Shown: one piece after another, positions 9,301-18,047 of the stretch | Layout: each line of letters opens with the position of its first letter | How positions within the stretch are numbered: position 1 is the first letter of the stretch | NCBI GenBank assembly: GCA_020633465.1 | Contig: JACKDN010000003.1 | Span: 588,331 to 652,330 of the forward strand | Reading direction: 5' to 3' | DNA: 64,000 nt | Source: Myxococcales bacterium | Lineage (GTDB): Bacteria; Myxococcota_A; Bradymonadia; UBA7976; UBA1532 | Made by a program: the position numbers and the translations under genes | The notes under the pieces: model-generated | What the model saw: only the letters and a program-made list of their open reading frames with translations | Database searches by the model: none | What the model was told of the DNA's origin: nothing

Positions 9301-9809
9301 GAGCGCCCCTCGTTGACCGGCTTGCGCACGAAGCGCAGGCGCGCGTCCTGCTCGGCGTGGCGGCGGACGACGTCGGGGGTGGCGTCGGTGCTGCCGTCGT
9401 CGACGATCACGAGCTCGAAGTCGGCGAAGGTCTGCCCCAGCGCGCTCTCGATCGCCTCGCCGATCAGCGGGGCGCGGTTGTAGGCGCACATGAGGATCGA
9501 GAAGCGCGGGCCGGCCGGCTCGGCGGCCGCCGGCGGCGGGGTCGGCGTGGGGGCGGGCTCAGGCGCCGTGGGCTGCGCCGGGGCCGGCGGCGGCGGCGCG
9601 ACGTCCGCCGCGGCCGCGCCGTGCCCCAGGGTGCGCAGCCAGGCGTCGAGGTCGGCCAGCGCGCCCGCCGCGTCACCCGTCAGCAGCCGGCCGCGCAGCG
9701 CGAGCAGGCGCTCGACGATCGGATCCCGCGGGGGCGGCGGCGGGGGCGCCTCGGCGGGCGGCTGCCCCCCCGCACCCCGGCGCCCCTTCTCGTGCTTCCC
9801 CCGCGCCAC
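6306..9809 (-). CDS. Large protein with three family-2-like glycosyltransferase domains
   Basis: A 1167-residue cytosolic protein with a Pro/Ala-rich N-terminal linker. The first GT-A domain (about 100-330) is intact: FSILMCAYNR, VDDGSTD, then MADDDHL as the DxD metal site, and AQDYEFW near the end. A helical TPR-like spacer follows (about 330-540). A second GT2-like domain (about 550-700) keeps a WIDDDACWLP site. A third (about 780-980) has AVNQGLAEADGDLVALLRAD, where the DxD-like position is weaker. The tail (about 1020-1150) may be a degenerate glycosyltransferase fold. Such tandem enzymes build polysaccharide or O-antigen chains with alternating linkages. The donor sugar cannot be inferred. 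No other polysaccharide genes are adjacent, and it lies four bases from the transketolase stop. Confidence 0.82.
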   Translation of the reverse strand: MARGKHEKGRRGAGGQPPAEAPPPPPPRDPIVERLLALRGRLLTGDAAGALADLDAWLRTLGHGAAAADVAPPPPAPAQPTAPEPAPTPTPPPAAAEPAGPRFSILMCAYNRAPLIGEAIESALGQTFADFELVIVDDGSTDATPDVVRRHAEQDARLRFVRKPVNEGRSATRNRAVQEARGDYLLWMADDDHLMPDTLARYAAVLDAHPDVDVVYGNLEIFDGATGEAVDTYEPNDWTGRSDDVVGAKLFGSVVPDGGTASRRALYAEVGPYDAEFVRAQDYEFWSRLAGRATFHKVDAIVYRYRKHDGGVSFGSFLDLSLESKIIRRLLTRHPLRVFFPRLEWDAAPGLAQASALAQVARNLKLYEDPHNALRLLTATGAPGWSDDATRLTVDLHLMAGDFAGAEAAVDAFAAAQPRPHTLTEALRARVAGARRRAADLEAALERQDPPAAEREARALRAELEAWSFPAAFGFARALEQSGQPADALPLACVAVRLDPTHDAAFALAQRLRTDTGAADHKTDALAMRRRQLERFYDPPATPAPPAADGPPTTVVLVDRGGAGLAQAARSVLAQTHTALSLVIVGAAPADLDDPRVRVVAGTGDEAADRAAGLAAAEDAWIAWIDDDACWLPTHLAGLHAARGEAQVVTGEAWRARTTVGEDGVPRTTERLLTHPAPVDRDALLAHDRVPLSVVLHHRDAAPVFEDHGPVTPWDALLRLVIEHPFAHAGEPSALVAAAPRRAPARDDVLALYRRHEKAALFSRRARTAQAQVLARYGLAATGVGRSSVVLLADADAERTRRAAERLLAHTWVPFQVVVVSDAGDEPLRVVLKALRDAHEGRLSVVHNRVRVGWAKAVNQGLAEADGDLVALLRADVEVPPRWLGRLQWWATRAPDTGVVAASAGEAATTADALGAATPVQRVDDRCLVFTRGLIERVGGMDTALDADRLALDDYLVRAHLAGYRALRADDVVVVGERRPTPTEGPGAERFRRAWGALPTDDAVPDAEGPYEAERHRLPVGAEHGFRPDQRPVTIEEAAARNVLVYPPWDDAAALAALAGVLRDAPAADAAFWLRCAPGQGETAKAAFEAAAGDGPLPDVLVVDAPLAPDREAGLYVAAQAVLVDEAWPDAPQTLRRAADTGRPALRDAAALRAWLLQAQPAGPASG

Positions 9810-9813
9810 CGAT

Positions 9814-11847
9814 TCAGGCGCCCTTCAGGTGCGCCCGCACGCGGTCGGCCACCCGCGGCCCGGTCAGGCCGAACTTCTCGGCGATGATCTCGGCCGGCGC
9901 CGACGCGCCGAAGTGATCGATGCCGATCGTCAGGCCGCGCCGCCCGGTCAGCGCCCGCCACGGCGGCGTGACGCCGGCCTCGACGGTCACGATGGTCGCG
10001 CTCGACGGGATGATCGCCTCCTGCCGGTCGGCGTCGAGCGCGGCGAACAGGTTGTGGCTGGGCATCGACACCACCCGCACCTTGCGGCCGTCGCCGCGCA
10101 GCAGGTCGCCCGCCTCGACGCACACCCCCACCTCGGAGCCGGTGCCCACCAGCACCACCTCGGGATCGCCGTCGCAGGACAGGACGTGCGCGCCCTCCCA
10201 CACCATCTTCGGCACGAAGTCGTCGGGCCGCGTCAGCGCGGGCAGATCCTGGCGGGTCAGCGCCATGGCGACCGGCCCCTTCGCCTCGCGCAGCGTGTAG
10301 GCCCACATCATCGCCGTCTCGACGCCGTCCGCGGGGCGGAAGTCGATCAGGTTGGGGATGAGGCGCAGCGCCCACATGTGCTCGATGGGCTGGTGCGTCG
10401 GCCCGTCCTCGCCGAGGAAGACGCTGTCGTGGGTGAAGACGTAGGCGTTGGGCAGGTGGCTCAGCGCCGCCAGCCGCACGGCCGGCCGCACGTAGTCGCT
10501 GAACACCAGGAAGGTGCCGCCGAAGGGCTTCAGGCCGCCGTGCAGCGCCATGCCGTTGGTGATGGCGCCCATCGCGTGCTCGCGGATGCCGAAGTGCAGC
10601 TGGCGCGCGCCGAAGTCGAAGGTGAACTTCTCGGTGCTGGTGTCGGGGTGGCCGACCATGCCCGCGCCCTTCATCGCCAGGCTGTTCGAGCCGGTGAGAT
10701 CGGCCGAGCCGCCCACGAGGCTGGGTACGGCCTTGGCCGCCGCCTGCAGCACCGCGCCGGACACCTTGCGGGTGGCGCCGGCCGCGGGCGCGGCGGCCAG
10801 CAGCTGCGCCTCGAGATCGTCGGGCACGGCCCCCGACCAGAGCTGGTCGAACAGCGCCGCGCGCTCCGGGTGGCGCTCGCGCCAGGCGGCGAAGCCCTGC
10901 TCCCACTCGGCGCGCGCCGCCTTCTTCGCCTCGATGGCCGTCGCGAAGAACTCGGCCACCGGCTGCGGGATCAGGAAGCGCTCGTCGGGCCAGCCGAGGG
11001 CCTCGCGGGTGGCCGCGAGCTCTTTGTCGCCGAGGGGCGACCCGTGCACGCCGGCGGTGTCGACCTTGTTCGGGCTGCCCCAGCCGATGTGCGTGCGGCA
11101 GATGATCATCGTCGGCCGCGGATCCGCGTGGGGCGTCGTCGCCGCCTCGAGCGCCGCGTGCACCGCCACGGCGTCGTGCCCGTCGGCGTGCAGGACGCGC
11201 CAGCCGAAGGCCTCGAAGCGCTTCTGCACGTCCTCGGTGAACGCGATGGCGGTGTCACCATCGATGGTGATGCGGTTGTCGTCGTACAGCCAGACGAGGT
11301 TGTCGAGGCGCCAGTGGCCGGCCAGCGACGCGGCCTCGCTCGAGATGCCCTCCATCAGATCGCCGTCCGAGCAGATGGTGAAGACGCGCTGTCCCATCAC
11401 CTGGAAGGCATCGCCGGGCACGTCGACGCGGGCCTGCATCATCTTGGCGGCCAGCGCCATGCCCACCGAGTTGGCCACGCCCTGCCCCAGCGGGCCGGTG
11501 GTGACCTCGACGCCCGGGGTGTGGCCCACCTCGGGGTGCCCCGGCGTGCGCGAGCCCCACTGCCGGAAGGACTTCAGATCGTCCATCGTGACGTCGAAGC
11601 CCCACAGGTGCAGCAGCGTGTAGAGCAGCATCGACGCGTGGCCGCACGACAGCACGAAGCGATCGCGGGCCGGCCAGTCGGGGTCGTTGGGATCGAAGCG
11701 CAGGAAGTCGTGCCAGACGACGTGCGCCATGTCGGCCTGCCCCATCGGGGCGCCGGGGTGGCCGCTGTCGGCCTTCTGGACGGCGTCGGCGGCGAGCATG
11801 CGGATGGTGGTGGTGACCTGACGGCGCAGGTCGTCGGTGAGTGTCAT
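9814..11847 (-). CDS. tkt: Transketolase
   Basis: A 677-residue transketolase, which moves two-carbon units between sugar phosphates in the pentose phosphate pathway using thiamine diphosphate and Mg2+. The N-terminal domain has SGHPGAPMGQA, GHASMLLYTLLHLWG, GPLGQGVANSVG and the cofactor motif SDGDLMEGISSEAASLAGH. The pyrimidine domain has GGSADLTGSN, FGIREHAMGAITNG and GPTHQPIEH. The C-terminal domain ends normally. I placed the start at the ATG reading MTLTDDLRRQ. The open frame extends upstream, but that part resembles nothing. The gene is divergent from the UbiB-type kinase gene across about 110 bases and immediately upstream of the glycosyltransferase gene (four bases), so the two are probably co-transcribed. 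Confidence 0.96.
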   Translation of the reverse strand: MTLTDDLRRQVTTTIRMLAADAVQKADSGHPGAPMGQADMAHVVWHDFLRFDPNDPDWPARDRFVLSCGHASMLLYTLLHLWGFDVTMDDLKSFRQWGSRTPGHPEVGHTPGVEVTTGPLGQGVANSVGMALAAKMMQARVDVPGDAFQVMGQRVFTICSDGDLMEGISSEAASLAGHWRLDNLVWLYDDNRITIDGDTAIAFTEDVQKRFEAFGWRVLHADGHDAVAVHAALEAATTPHADPRPTMIICRTHIGWGSPNKVDTAGVHGSPLGDKELAATREALGWPDERFLIPQPVAEFFATAIEAKKAARAEWEQGFAAWRERHPERAALFDQLWSGAVPDDLEAQLLAAAPAAGATRKVSGAVLQAAAKAVPSLVGGSADLTGSNSLAMKGAGMVGHPDTSTEKFTFDFGARQLHFGIREHAMGAITNGMALHGGLKPFGGTFLVFSDYVRPAVRLAALSHLPNAYVFTHDSVFLGEDGPTHQPIEHMWALRLIPNLIDFRPADGVETAMMWAYTLREAKGPVAMALTRQDLPALTRPDDFVPKMVWEGAHVLSCDGDPEVVLVGTGSEVGVCVEAGDLLRGDGRKVRVVSMPSHNLFAALDADRQEAIIPSSATIVTVEAGVTPPWRALTGRRGLTIGIDHFGASAPAEIIAEKFGLTGPRVADRVRAHLKGA

Positions 11848-11959
11848 GGTGGGCCCCCTGGTGGTCTCGGACCGCGGGTAGTCTGCCGCGTCGGCGCCGA
11901 CCCCACAAGCAGCCCCGTCGTCGGTCGACAAGCGCCCCTCGCGGGCGCATGATGGCGCC

Positions 11960-13666
11960 GTGCTCCGCGCCGCCGCCCAGGACCTCGGCCGCCTGCGACA
12001 GATCGCCGGCATCCTCGCCCGCCACGGCTATCAGCAGTGGGCGCACAGCATCTCCGAGGGGCGCGCGCTGCCCGCGGACGATCCCGGCGTGCGGGCCGAC
12101 ACCGAGGCGATGAGCGCGCCCGAGCGGCTGCGCCGGCTGCTGCAGGATCTCGGGCCCACCTTCATCAAGCTGGGGCAGGTGCTGTCGTCGCGCCCGGATC
12201 TGGTGCCCAGCCACTTCCAGCGCGAGCTCGCCCGTTTGCAGGACGACGTCGAGCCGCTGCCCTTCCCCGACATCGCCGGCGTGCTCGAGCAGAGCTGGCG
12301 CGCGCCGGTGGCCGAGCACCTCGCGCACGTCGACGAGACGCCCCTGGCCACCGCCAGCATCGCGCAGGTGCACCGCGCGCGCCTCGAGTGCGGGCGCGAG
12401 GTGGTGGTGAAGGTGCAGCGCCCCAACCTGGCCGCCACCATCCGCGCCGACCTCGACCTGCTGTACCTGCTGGCGCGCCTGCTGGACGCGACGGTCGAAG
12501 AGGCCGCGCTGTACCGCCCCATCGAGGTGGTGCGCGCCTTCGAGGCCGCCCTGCTCGACGAGCTCGACTTCCGCATCGAGGCCCGCAACGCCCGCGCCAT
12601 CGCCGCCAACTTCGAAGGCGACGAGCGCGTGCACATCCCCGAGATCGTGGACGATCTCTGCACCCGCGAGGTGCTGGTGATGGAATACGTCGAGGGCGTG
12701 AAGATCACCTCGGTGGCGGCCGAGCACGCCGAGGAGACGCTGCGCACCGTCCTCGACATCGCCTTCCGCATGGGCTTCAAGGACGGCCTGTTCCACGCCG
12801 ATCCGCACCCCGGCAACGTGCTGGTCACGCCGGACGGCCGGGTGTGCATCCTCGACTTCGGGCTGGTGGGCCGCCTGACCGCCAACATGCAGCAGAACAT
12901 GATCCAGCTGTCGCTGGCGGTGGCGACGCGCGACGCCGAGACGACCGCCCGGCTGATCTACCGCATCGGCCGGCCGGTCGATCGCGTGCCGCTCAACGAG
13001 TTCCGCGATCACGTCGCCGATCTGATGGCGCGCTACCTGGTGCGCCGGCTGGACGAGGTGGACGCCGCCAACCTGGTGCAGTCGCTGATGGACACGGCCA
13101 TCCGGTATCGCATCCGCGTGCCGCCGGACTACGCGCTGCTGGCCAAGGCCGCGGTGACCATCGAGGGCATCGTGCGCACGCTGAAGCCCGATCTCGACAT
13201 CACCGGCACCATCATGCCTTACGCGCGCGAGCTGATCGCCGAGCGCTACAGCCCGCAGGCGGTGGGCAAGCTGGCGATGCGCAGTGCGGTGGGGCTGCTC
13301 GACCAGGCGCAGGAGCTGCCGCTGTTGGCGCACCAGCTGCTCAACGACCTCGAGGCGGGGCGGCTGCAGGTGCGGGTGTCGCATCCGGAGATGGACCGGA
13401 TGAGTCGGATGATCAACGACCTGGGCACCAAGCTGTTTCTGGGCATGGTGGCGATGGCGACGATCATGGGCACCTTCTTCATCGCGGCGCAGTACCCGTG
13501 GGAGCACGGGGGCTGGAACCTGTGGGGGGTGTTCGGTGCCTTCGCCAGCCTGACGCTGTTCGGGCTGGTGATCGTGTGGCACGTGGCCTACACGCGGCTG
13601 CGCAAGGTCAGCCTGCGCACGGTGGCGGGGCTGTGGCTGCGCGGGCGCGGGGGAGGGGAGCGATGA
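11960..13666 (+). CDS. ABC1/AarF/UbiB-family atypical kinase
   Basis: A 568-residue member of the UbiB (ABC1/ADCK) protein-kinase-like family, linked to isoprenoid quinone biosynthesis or lipid homeostasis. Family hallmarks are visible: the KxGQ motif in FIKLGQVLSSRPDLVP, the alanine-rich loop ATASIAQVHRA, a nucleotide-binding lysine K151 (VVKVQRP), HADPHPGN (about 278-285) as the catalytic loop and LDFG (about 297-300) in place of the usual DFG. Two hydrophobic helices near residues 495-550 form a C-terminal membrane anchor. The start is GTG. A CATGAT box ends six bases before it, so the message may be leaderless. The stop overlaps the next gene as ATGA, so translation is likely coupled. Confidence 0.92.
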   Translation: MLRAAAQDLGRLRQIAGILARHGYQQWAHSISEGRALPADDPGVRADTEAMSAPERLRRLLQDLGPTFIKLGQVLSSRPDLVPSHFQRELARLQDDVEPLPFPDIAGVLEQSWRAPVAEHLAHVDETPLATASIAQVHRARLECGREVVVKVQRPNLAATIRADLDLLYLLARLLDATVEEAALYRPIEVVRAFEAALLDELDFRIEARNARAIAANFEGDERVHIPEIVDDLCTREVLVMEYVEGVKITSVAAEHAEETLRTVLDIAFRMGFKDGLFHADPHPGNVLVTPDGRVCILDFGLVGRLTANMQQNMIQLSLAVATRDAETTARLIYRIGRPVDRVPLNEFRDHVADLMARYLVRRLDEVDAANLVQSLMDTAIRYRIRVPPDYALLAKAAVTIEGIVRTLKPDLDITGTIMPYARELIAERYSPQAVGKLAMRSAVGLLDQAQELPLLAHQLLNDLEAGRLQVRVSHPEMDRMSRMINDLGTKLFLGMVAMATIMGTFFIAAQYPWEHGGWNLWGVFGAFASLTLFGLVIVWHVAYTRLRKVSLRTVAGLWLRGRGGGER

Positions 13667-14169
13667 GAGGCGTGATCGTCGGGTTGGCCCTGGCCTGCGC
13701 GGCCCCGGCGGCGGCGCAGCCGTGGCGGTACGAAGACGCCCAGGGGCGGGTGCATTACACGAGCGACGTCAACCAGCTGCCCAAGGACAAGCGTGACCGC
13801 ATCCTGGCCGCGCGGGAAGAGGATCGGAAGCGGCGGGCGGCGCTGCCGGACGCCGGGGTGAAGGCCCCGCCGCCGCGGCCCACGCCGCCGCGCCGGCCGC
13901 CGCCCCCCCGGCCGAAGGCGACCGAGACCGAAGAGGGCGCCGCGCCGGGCCCCGAGGCCTCCGAGGCGCCCAAGGTCGACCCGGCCGCCGTGGTGCGGCA
14001 GCTCGAGGCCGAGCTGGCCGAGGCGCGGACCGCGCGCGACCGCGCCCGTCGCAAGGCGCTCGAGGTGCCCAGCGGGCAGGCCTATCACGCGCGGACGCAG
14101 GCCGAGCAGAAGGTCGCGGCCCTGGAAGAAGCGCTGAAGGCCGCGCGCGCCGCGGCCGGCGCCGATTGA
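13663..14169 (+). CDS. Secreted DUF4124-domain protein with Pro-rich linker and coiled coil
   Basis: A 168-residue protein with a signal peptide (MRGVIVGLALACAAPAAAQ) followed by a DUF4124-like segment, WRYEDAQGRVHYTSDVNQLP. This short beta unit is common in exported proteobacterial proteins of unknown role. The centre is a proline-rich linker, and the last 60 residues (about 105-168) are charged and predicted to form a coiled coil (EAELAEARTARDRARRKALE). The ATG overlaps the stop of the UbiB-type kinase gene by the four-base ATGA, so the two are translationally coupled, but a functional link is only inference. It could be a periplasmic structural or peptidoglycan-associated protein. Confidence 0.75.
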   Translation: MRGVIVGLALACAAPAAAQPWRYEDAQGRVHYTSDVNQLPKDKRDRILAAREEDRKRRAALPDAGVKAPPPRPTPPRRPPPPRPKATETEEGAAPGPEASEAPKVDPAAVVRQLEAELAEARTARDRARRKALEVPSGQAYHARTQAEQKVAALEEALKAARAAAGAD

Positions 14170-14254
14170 CGGACCGCCGGGGCCGGGGTTGAATGCGCCC
14201 TTCGGGGGAGGCGTCTGCGCGCCCCGTCACGCGCTGAAAAAGAGAGGGGGACCC

Positions 14255-15349
14255 ATGAAGCATCCGATCCTGGCGCTGCTCGTCGCGCTCTGCACGACGG
14301 CGGCCGCCCACGCCGCCGAGCCGGTGCGGGCCTGGCAGGGCAGCCGCGTGGTCGTGAAGGACCACCACCTGATCCCGGTGCTGCACGAGGGCGAGGGCTA
14401 CGGCGAGAAGTACACCTTCAAGGGCGAGTTCGGCGACCGCGGCAGCTTCTACTTCAGCCTCACCATCAGCAACCTGGGCCTCGGCGACCACAAGATGGAG
14501 TCGAAGGGCCGCCTGACCATCGACGGCAAGAAGTTCGCGTGGAAGAAGGAGCTGGACTCGGACGAGTGGAGCTTCGACAAGAAGACCTTCAGCATCAAGG
14601 CCGGCCCGGCCACCATCAGCGGGACCCCCGATCGCATCGTCATCAGCGCCGCGAAGGGCAGCGACGCCGCCGAGATGGTGTTCACGCCCATCGCCCGCGC
14701 CTGGCGCCCCCGCAACGGCCAGGTGACCTGGGGCAAGGAGCACAAGACCAGCGACTTCACCGTGTTCCCGCTGATGGAGGTGAAGGGCAAGTACAAGCTG
14801 GGCGGGGGCGACTGGCAGACCATCGAGGGCACGGGCTTCGGCAGCCGCACCTGGAGTGATCTGGCGCCCTACGAGCAGGCGCGCTGGACCATGGAGTTCC
14901 GCGCCATCGTCGGCGACGCCACCGTGTACTTCCGCGAGATCGGGGCGACCGACGAGTACGGCAACCAGCGCATCCCCTACCTGTTGGTGACCAAGGGTAA
15001 GCGCATCCTGATCGAGTCGTTCGACTACACGCTGACGCCCACCGACCTGTACGTCGATACGGCCCACGAGAACCGCTACAAGGTGCCGCAGAGCTTCACC
15101 GTGCTGGGCAAGGACGCCGAGGAGCCCGAGAAGCGGCAGTTCCGCGGCAAGTTCGAGAAGAAGAAGCTGGTGAAGCGGAAGGACATGCTCGAGAGCATGA
15201 GCGGCGCGTTGGCGCTGGTGGCGAAGCAGTACAGCAAGCCGGTCAGCTACGACTACGACCAGACCTTCCTCATCGAGGTGAAGGTGGGCGACCAGGTCGA
15301 GCGCATCCAGGGCGTCGGCCGCCTCGAGGTCTACCACTGGAACAAGTGA
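14255..15349 (+). CDS. Secreted beta-rich protein, possibly lipocalin-like (CrtC/Svf1 type)
   Basis: A 364-residue protein with a Sec signal peptide (MKHPILALLVALCTTAAAHA). The mature part is rich in alternating aromatic and charged strands (YTFKGEFGDRGSFYFSL, WTMEFRAIVGDATVYF) and Lys/Glu. It looks like the two-lobe lipocalin fold of CrtC hydratases and Svf1 proteins, which bind hydrophobic lipids. This resemblance is by eye only. GAGGGGG before the ATG at 14255 sets the start, and the open frame upstream has no similarity. It converges on an MMPL/RND exporter gene whose family can move lipids, so a lipid carrier and exporter pair is an attractive but unproven reading. Low-complexity repeats fill the gap between the two stops. 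Confidence 0.6.
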   Translation: MKHPILALLVALCTTAAAHAAEPVRAWQGSRVVVKDHHLIPVLHEGEGYGEKYTFKGEFGDRGSFYFSLTISNLGLGDHKMESKGRLTIDGKKFAWKKELDSDEWSFDKKTFSIKAGPATISGTPDRIVISAAKGSDAAEMVFTPIARAWRPRNGQVTWGKEHKTSDFTVFPLMEVKGKYKLGGGDWQTIEGTGFGSRTWSDLAPYEQARWTMEFRAIVGDATVYFREIGATDEYGNQRIPYLLVTKGKRILIESFDYTLTPTDLYVDTAHENRYKVPQSFTVLGKDAEEPEKRQFRGKFEKKKLVKRKDMLESMSGALALVAKQYSKPVSYDYDQTFLIEVKVGDQVERIQGVGRLEVYHWNK

Positions 15350-15370
15350 GGCGCTGACCGCCCCCGCGGT

Positions 15371-15438
15371 CCCCTTGACCTTGACCTTGACCTTGACCTC
15401 GCCCTTCCTGACCTCGCCCTTACCGACCTCGCCCTTCC
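15371..15438 (+). repeat. Nested tandem repeats between convergent genes
   Basis: Four copies of the hexamer CCTTGA (15373-15396) run into three 15-bp copies of a unit containing GACCTCGCCCTT (starting near 15394, 15409 and 15424). The tract is pyrimidine-rich on the plus strand and fills nearly all of the gap between the stop codons of two convergent genes. No hairpin terminator with a T run was found here. Confidence 0.75.
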
Positions 15439-15454
15439 TACCCTCGACCCCGCC

Positions 15455-17941
15455 CTAACCCTCCCCCGACACCTTCGCCTTCCGGTCGTCCGCCCACTGC
15501 ATCGCGGCGGGCAGCACCACCAGCGTCGCGAACAGCGCCGCCACCATGCCGATCACCGTCAGCAGCCCCAGCGAGTTCAGCCCGTAGTGGTTGGCCATCA
15601 GCAGGCTGCCGAAGCCGATCGACGTCGTCAGCGTGGTCAGCACCGCCGACATGCCGGTCGTGCGCACGATGTACCGCGCGCTCAGCCGCCCCAGCTCCTG
15701 ATAGCGGTGGTACAGGTGCACGCCGTCGTCGACGCCCATGCCGATCAGGGTGGGCAGCGCCAGCATGTTGAAGAAGTTCAGCTTGATGCCCAGCAGGTTC
15801 ATCACGCCGACGCTGATGCCGATGCCCAGCGTCAGCGGCAGCATGATCATCGCCACGCCGGCCACCCGCCGCTCGAACAGGAACAGCAGGATCAGCACCG
15901 TCAGCAGGCTGGCGATGGTGGTGCGGACGCCGTCGCGCTCCATGGCGCGGATGACGTCCGCCCAGATCATCGGCTTGCCCGAGATGACCGGCGCGCTGCC
16001 GTCGAGCGACTTCAGCGTCGCCAGCTCCTCGCTGAACGCGATCGCGACCTCGCCGTCGCTGGTCGACCCCTTGGGGGCCACGAAGATGAACTCACCGAGC
16101 CGGCCCGCCTTGTCGCTGAACTTCGCCTTCACCCACTCGGGCAGATCCTGCACGGCGAAGGGCTCGGGCTCGCAGTGCCGCAAGAGCTCGTCGGCGCCGT
16201 CGCGCTGATCGCCCTCGAACAGCTTCACCTTGCGGCCCAGCTTGCGGCAGATCTTCTTCACCCACTTGATGCGCTCGTCCTGCTTGTCGGGCACCAGGTG
16301 GAAGATCGACTGATAGCTCTTGATGCGCGGGTGCTGGGCGACGCCGGCGGTGCGCTCCTCGAGCTGATCGTAGATGTGCTCGGCGTCCTGGGCGCTGTCG
16401 GTGAAGATGACCGCCGGCGCCGAGGTGGACACGGTGCCGCGCACCACGTCCTGGTACTCGAGCGCCGTCTCCTCTTTCTGGCCCAGCTTGTTGAAGTCGA
16501 GCTCGAACCGGATGTTCACCGCGGTGACCAGCCCGACGAGGCCGATCACGCCCGCCACCAGCACCGTGCGCTTGCCCAGCGGGAAGCGCGCCCGCTTGAT
16601 GTCGCCGTCGTCGTGGCGGTCGACGCTGTAGCCCATCAGCTTCAGGGGCACCCAGCGCTCGAAGATGAAGGTCAGCGGCGTGAACACGAACACCACCGCC
16701 AAGAGGCAGAAGATGACGCCCACCGCGGCGACGCCGCCGAACTGACTGAAGCCCTTGAAGTCGGCGATCGTGAGCGCGAGGAAGGCGCCGGCCGTCGTCG
16801 TGCCGGCCAGGATGCTGGCCTCGCCGCAGTGCAGGTGCGTGTGCACCATCGCCTCGAGCGGATCGTTGCCGGCGGCGCGCTCCTCGCGATAGCGGCCGTA
16901 GAAGTGGATGCCGAAGTCGATGCCCAGGCCCAGCAGCACCGCGAAGATGAAGGCCGTGATGATGTTCAGGTAGCCCACGGTGAGCGCGACGACGCCCACC
17001 GTCCACGCCACGCCCATCACCAGCGGGATCAGCACGCAGAAGATGGCGCGGATGCTGCGGAAGAAGACGATGACCACCAGCGCCAGCAGGGCGAACGAGG
17101 TCAGCGCCGAGGACGCCATGTCGTTCTTGATCTGGTCGCTCTGCTGCAGCGCGTCTCGGTAGCCGCCGCCCATCACGATGCGCGTCACCGGCTGGCCCTC
17201 GCCGATGGGGCCGATGGTCTTCTCGACCTCTTCGCGGACGATCTGGTCGGTCACCTCGAGGATGTGCTCGCAGAACGCGAGATCCGACGAGGACTTCGTC
17301 GGGTACACCTGCAGGCCGATGGTGGTGTAGGCGCGGTTGAAGAAGTACTCGCGGTACTGCCCGCCCTCTTCGCGGAAGGTGCGGCCCAGGTTGGACAGCC
17401 CGTCGTCCTGCTCCAGCTCGGCCCAGGCGTACGTGTGCCGCACCTCGGCCTCGTCGTCGGCGCCCGCCTCGGCCTCGTCGTCGTCGTCGAAGAGCTGCAG
17501 CTTCGACTTGACCGCCTTCTTGATCTCGTCGGTCAGCTCTTCGTAGTAGTCCTCGAGCTCGGGCAGCGTGGGGAAGATGATCAGCGCGTTGCGCTGAATC
17601 ATGTCGACGTCCTGCCGGTAGACCACCTTGCGGATGTCGGCGTGCGCCTCGAGCGCCTTGGCGATGGCCGGCAGCGCCGGCTTCACCTGCTCGAAGTCGC
17701 CCGACATCAGCGTCACGACCAGCACGTCCGCGCTGCCCAGGCGCTTCTGCAGCACGGTCATCGCCTGCACGCTGGGCGCGTGCTCGGGCAGCAGGTCGCG
17801 GATCTTGCTCTTCAGCTTGATGTCGCGACCGAGGGCCAGCATCGCGACGGTGAGGATCAGCGCCCCCAGCACGTACAGGTAGGGGTGCGCGTGCATCGAG
17901 CCCACCAGGCGGCGGGCGGGTCGCTCGGGCAGGTTGATCAT
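15455..17941 (-). CDS. MMPL/RND-family exporter
   Basis: An 828-residue inner-membrane transporter of the MMPL/HpnN branch of the RND superfamily. It is built as two repeats, each with one helix, a large periplasmic loop and about five more helices. The first helix is near residue 25 (YLYVLGALILTVAMLAL). Helix blocks lie near 270-420 and 670-820, and each contains the family G-x-x-x-D signature (GLGIDFGIHFYGRYREER and GMGVDDGVHLYHRYQEL), whose aspartates carry the proton relay. These pumps export lipids such as hopanoids, and no fusion protein or outer-membrane channel is beside it. The highly charged loop at about 140-165 is unusual (DDDDEAEAGADDEAE). It is convergent with the CrtC/Svf1-like gene. 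Confidence 0.9.
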   Translation of the reverse strand: MINLPERPARRLVGSMHAHPYLYVLGALILTVAMLALGRDIKLKSKIRDLLPEHAPSVQAMTVLQKRLGSADVLVVTLMSGDFEQVKPALPAIAKALEAHADIRKVVYRQDVDMIQRNALIIFPTLPELEDYYEELTDEIKKAVKSKLQLFDDDDEAEAGADDEAEVRHTYAWAELEQDDGLSNLGRTFREEGGQYREYFFNRAYTTIGLQVYPTKSSSDLAFCEHILEVTDQIVREEVEKTIGPIGEGQPVTRIVMGGGYRDALQQSDQIKNDMASSALTSFALLALVVIVFFRSIRAIFCVLIPLVMGVAWTVGVVALTVGYLNIITAFIFAVLLGLGIDFGIHFYGRYREERAAGNDPLEAMVHTHLHCGEASILAGTTTAGAFLALTIADFKGFSQFGGVAAVGVIFCLLAVVFVFTPLTFIFERWVPLKLMGYSVDRHDDGDIKRARFPLGKRTVLVAGVIGLVGLVTAVNIRFELDFNKLGQKEETALEYQDVVRGTVSTSAPAVIFTDSAQDAEHIYDQLEERTAGVAQHPRIKSYQSIFHLVPDKQDERIKWVKKICRKLGRKVKLFEGDQRDGADELLRHCEPEPFAVQDLPEWVKAKFSDKAGRLGEFIFVAPKGSTSDGEVAIAFSEELATLKSLDGSAPVISGKPMIWADVIRAMERDGVRTTIASLLTVLILLFLFERRVAGVAMIMLPLTLGIGISVGVMNLLGIKLNFFNMLALPTLIGMGVDDGVHLYHRYQELGRLSARYIVRTTGMSAVLTTLTTSIGFGSLLMANHYGLNSLGLLTVIGMVAALFATLVVLPAAMQWADDRKAKVSGEG

Positions 17942-18047
17942 CGTGCGGGTTTACCACGCGCGCGGGCGGGCTGTCATGGATGGTTGGCATGGCCGCTGCT
18001 CACCTGCTAGACGGCTCGGAGCCCGACCCCGCGGAGGATCCTCACCG

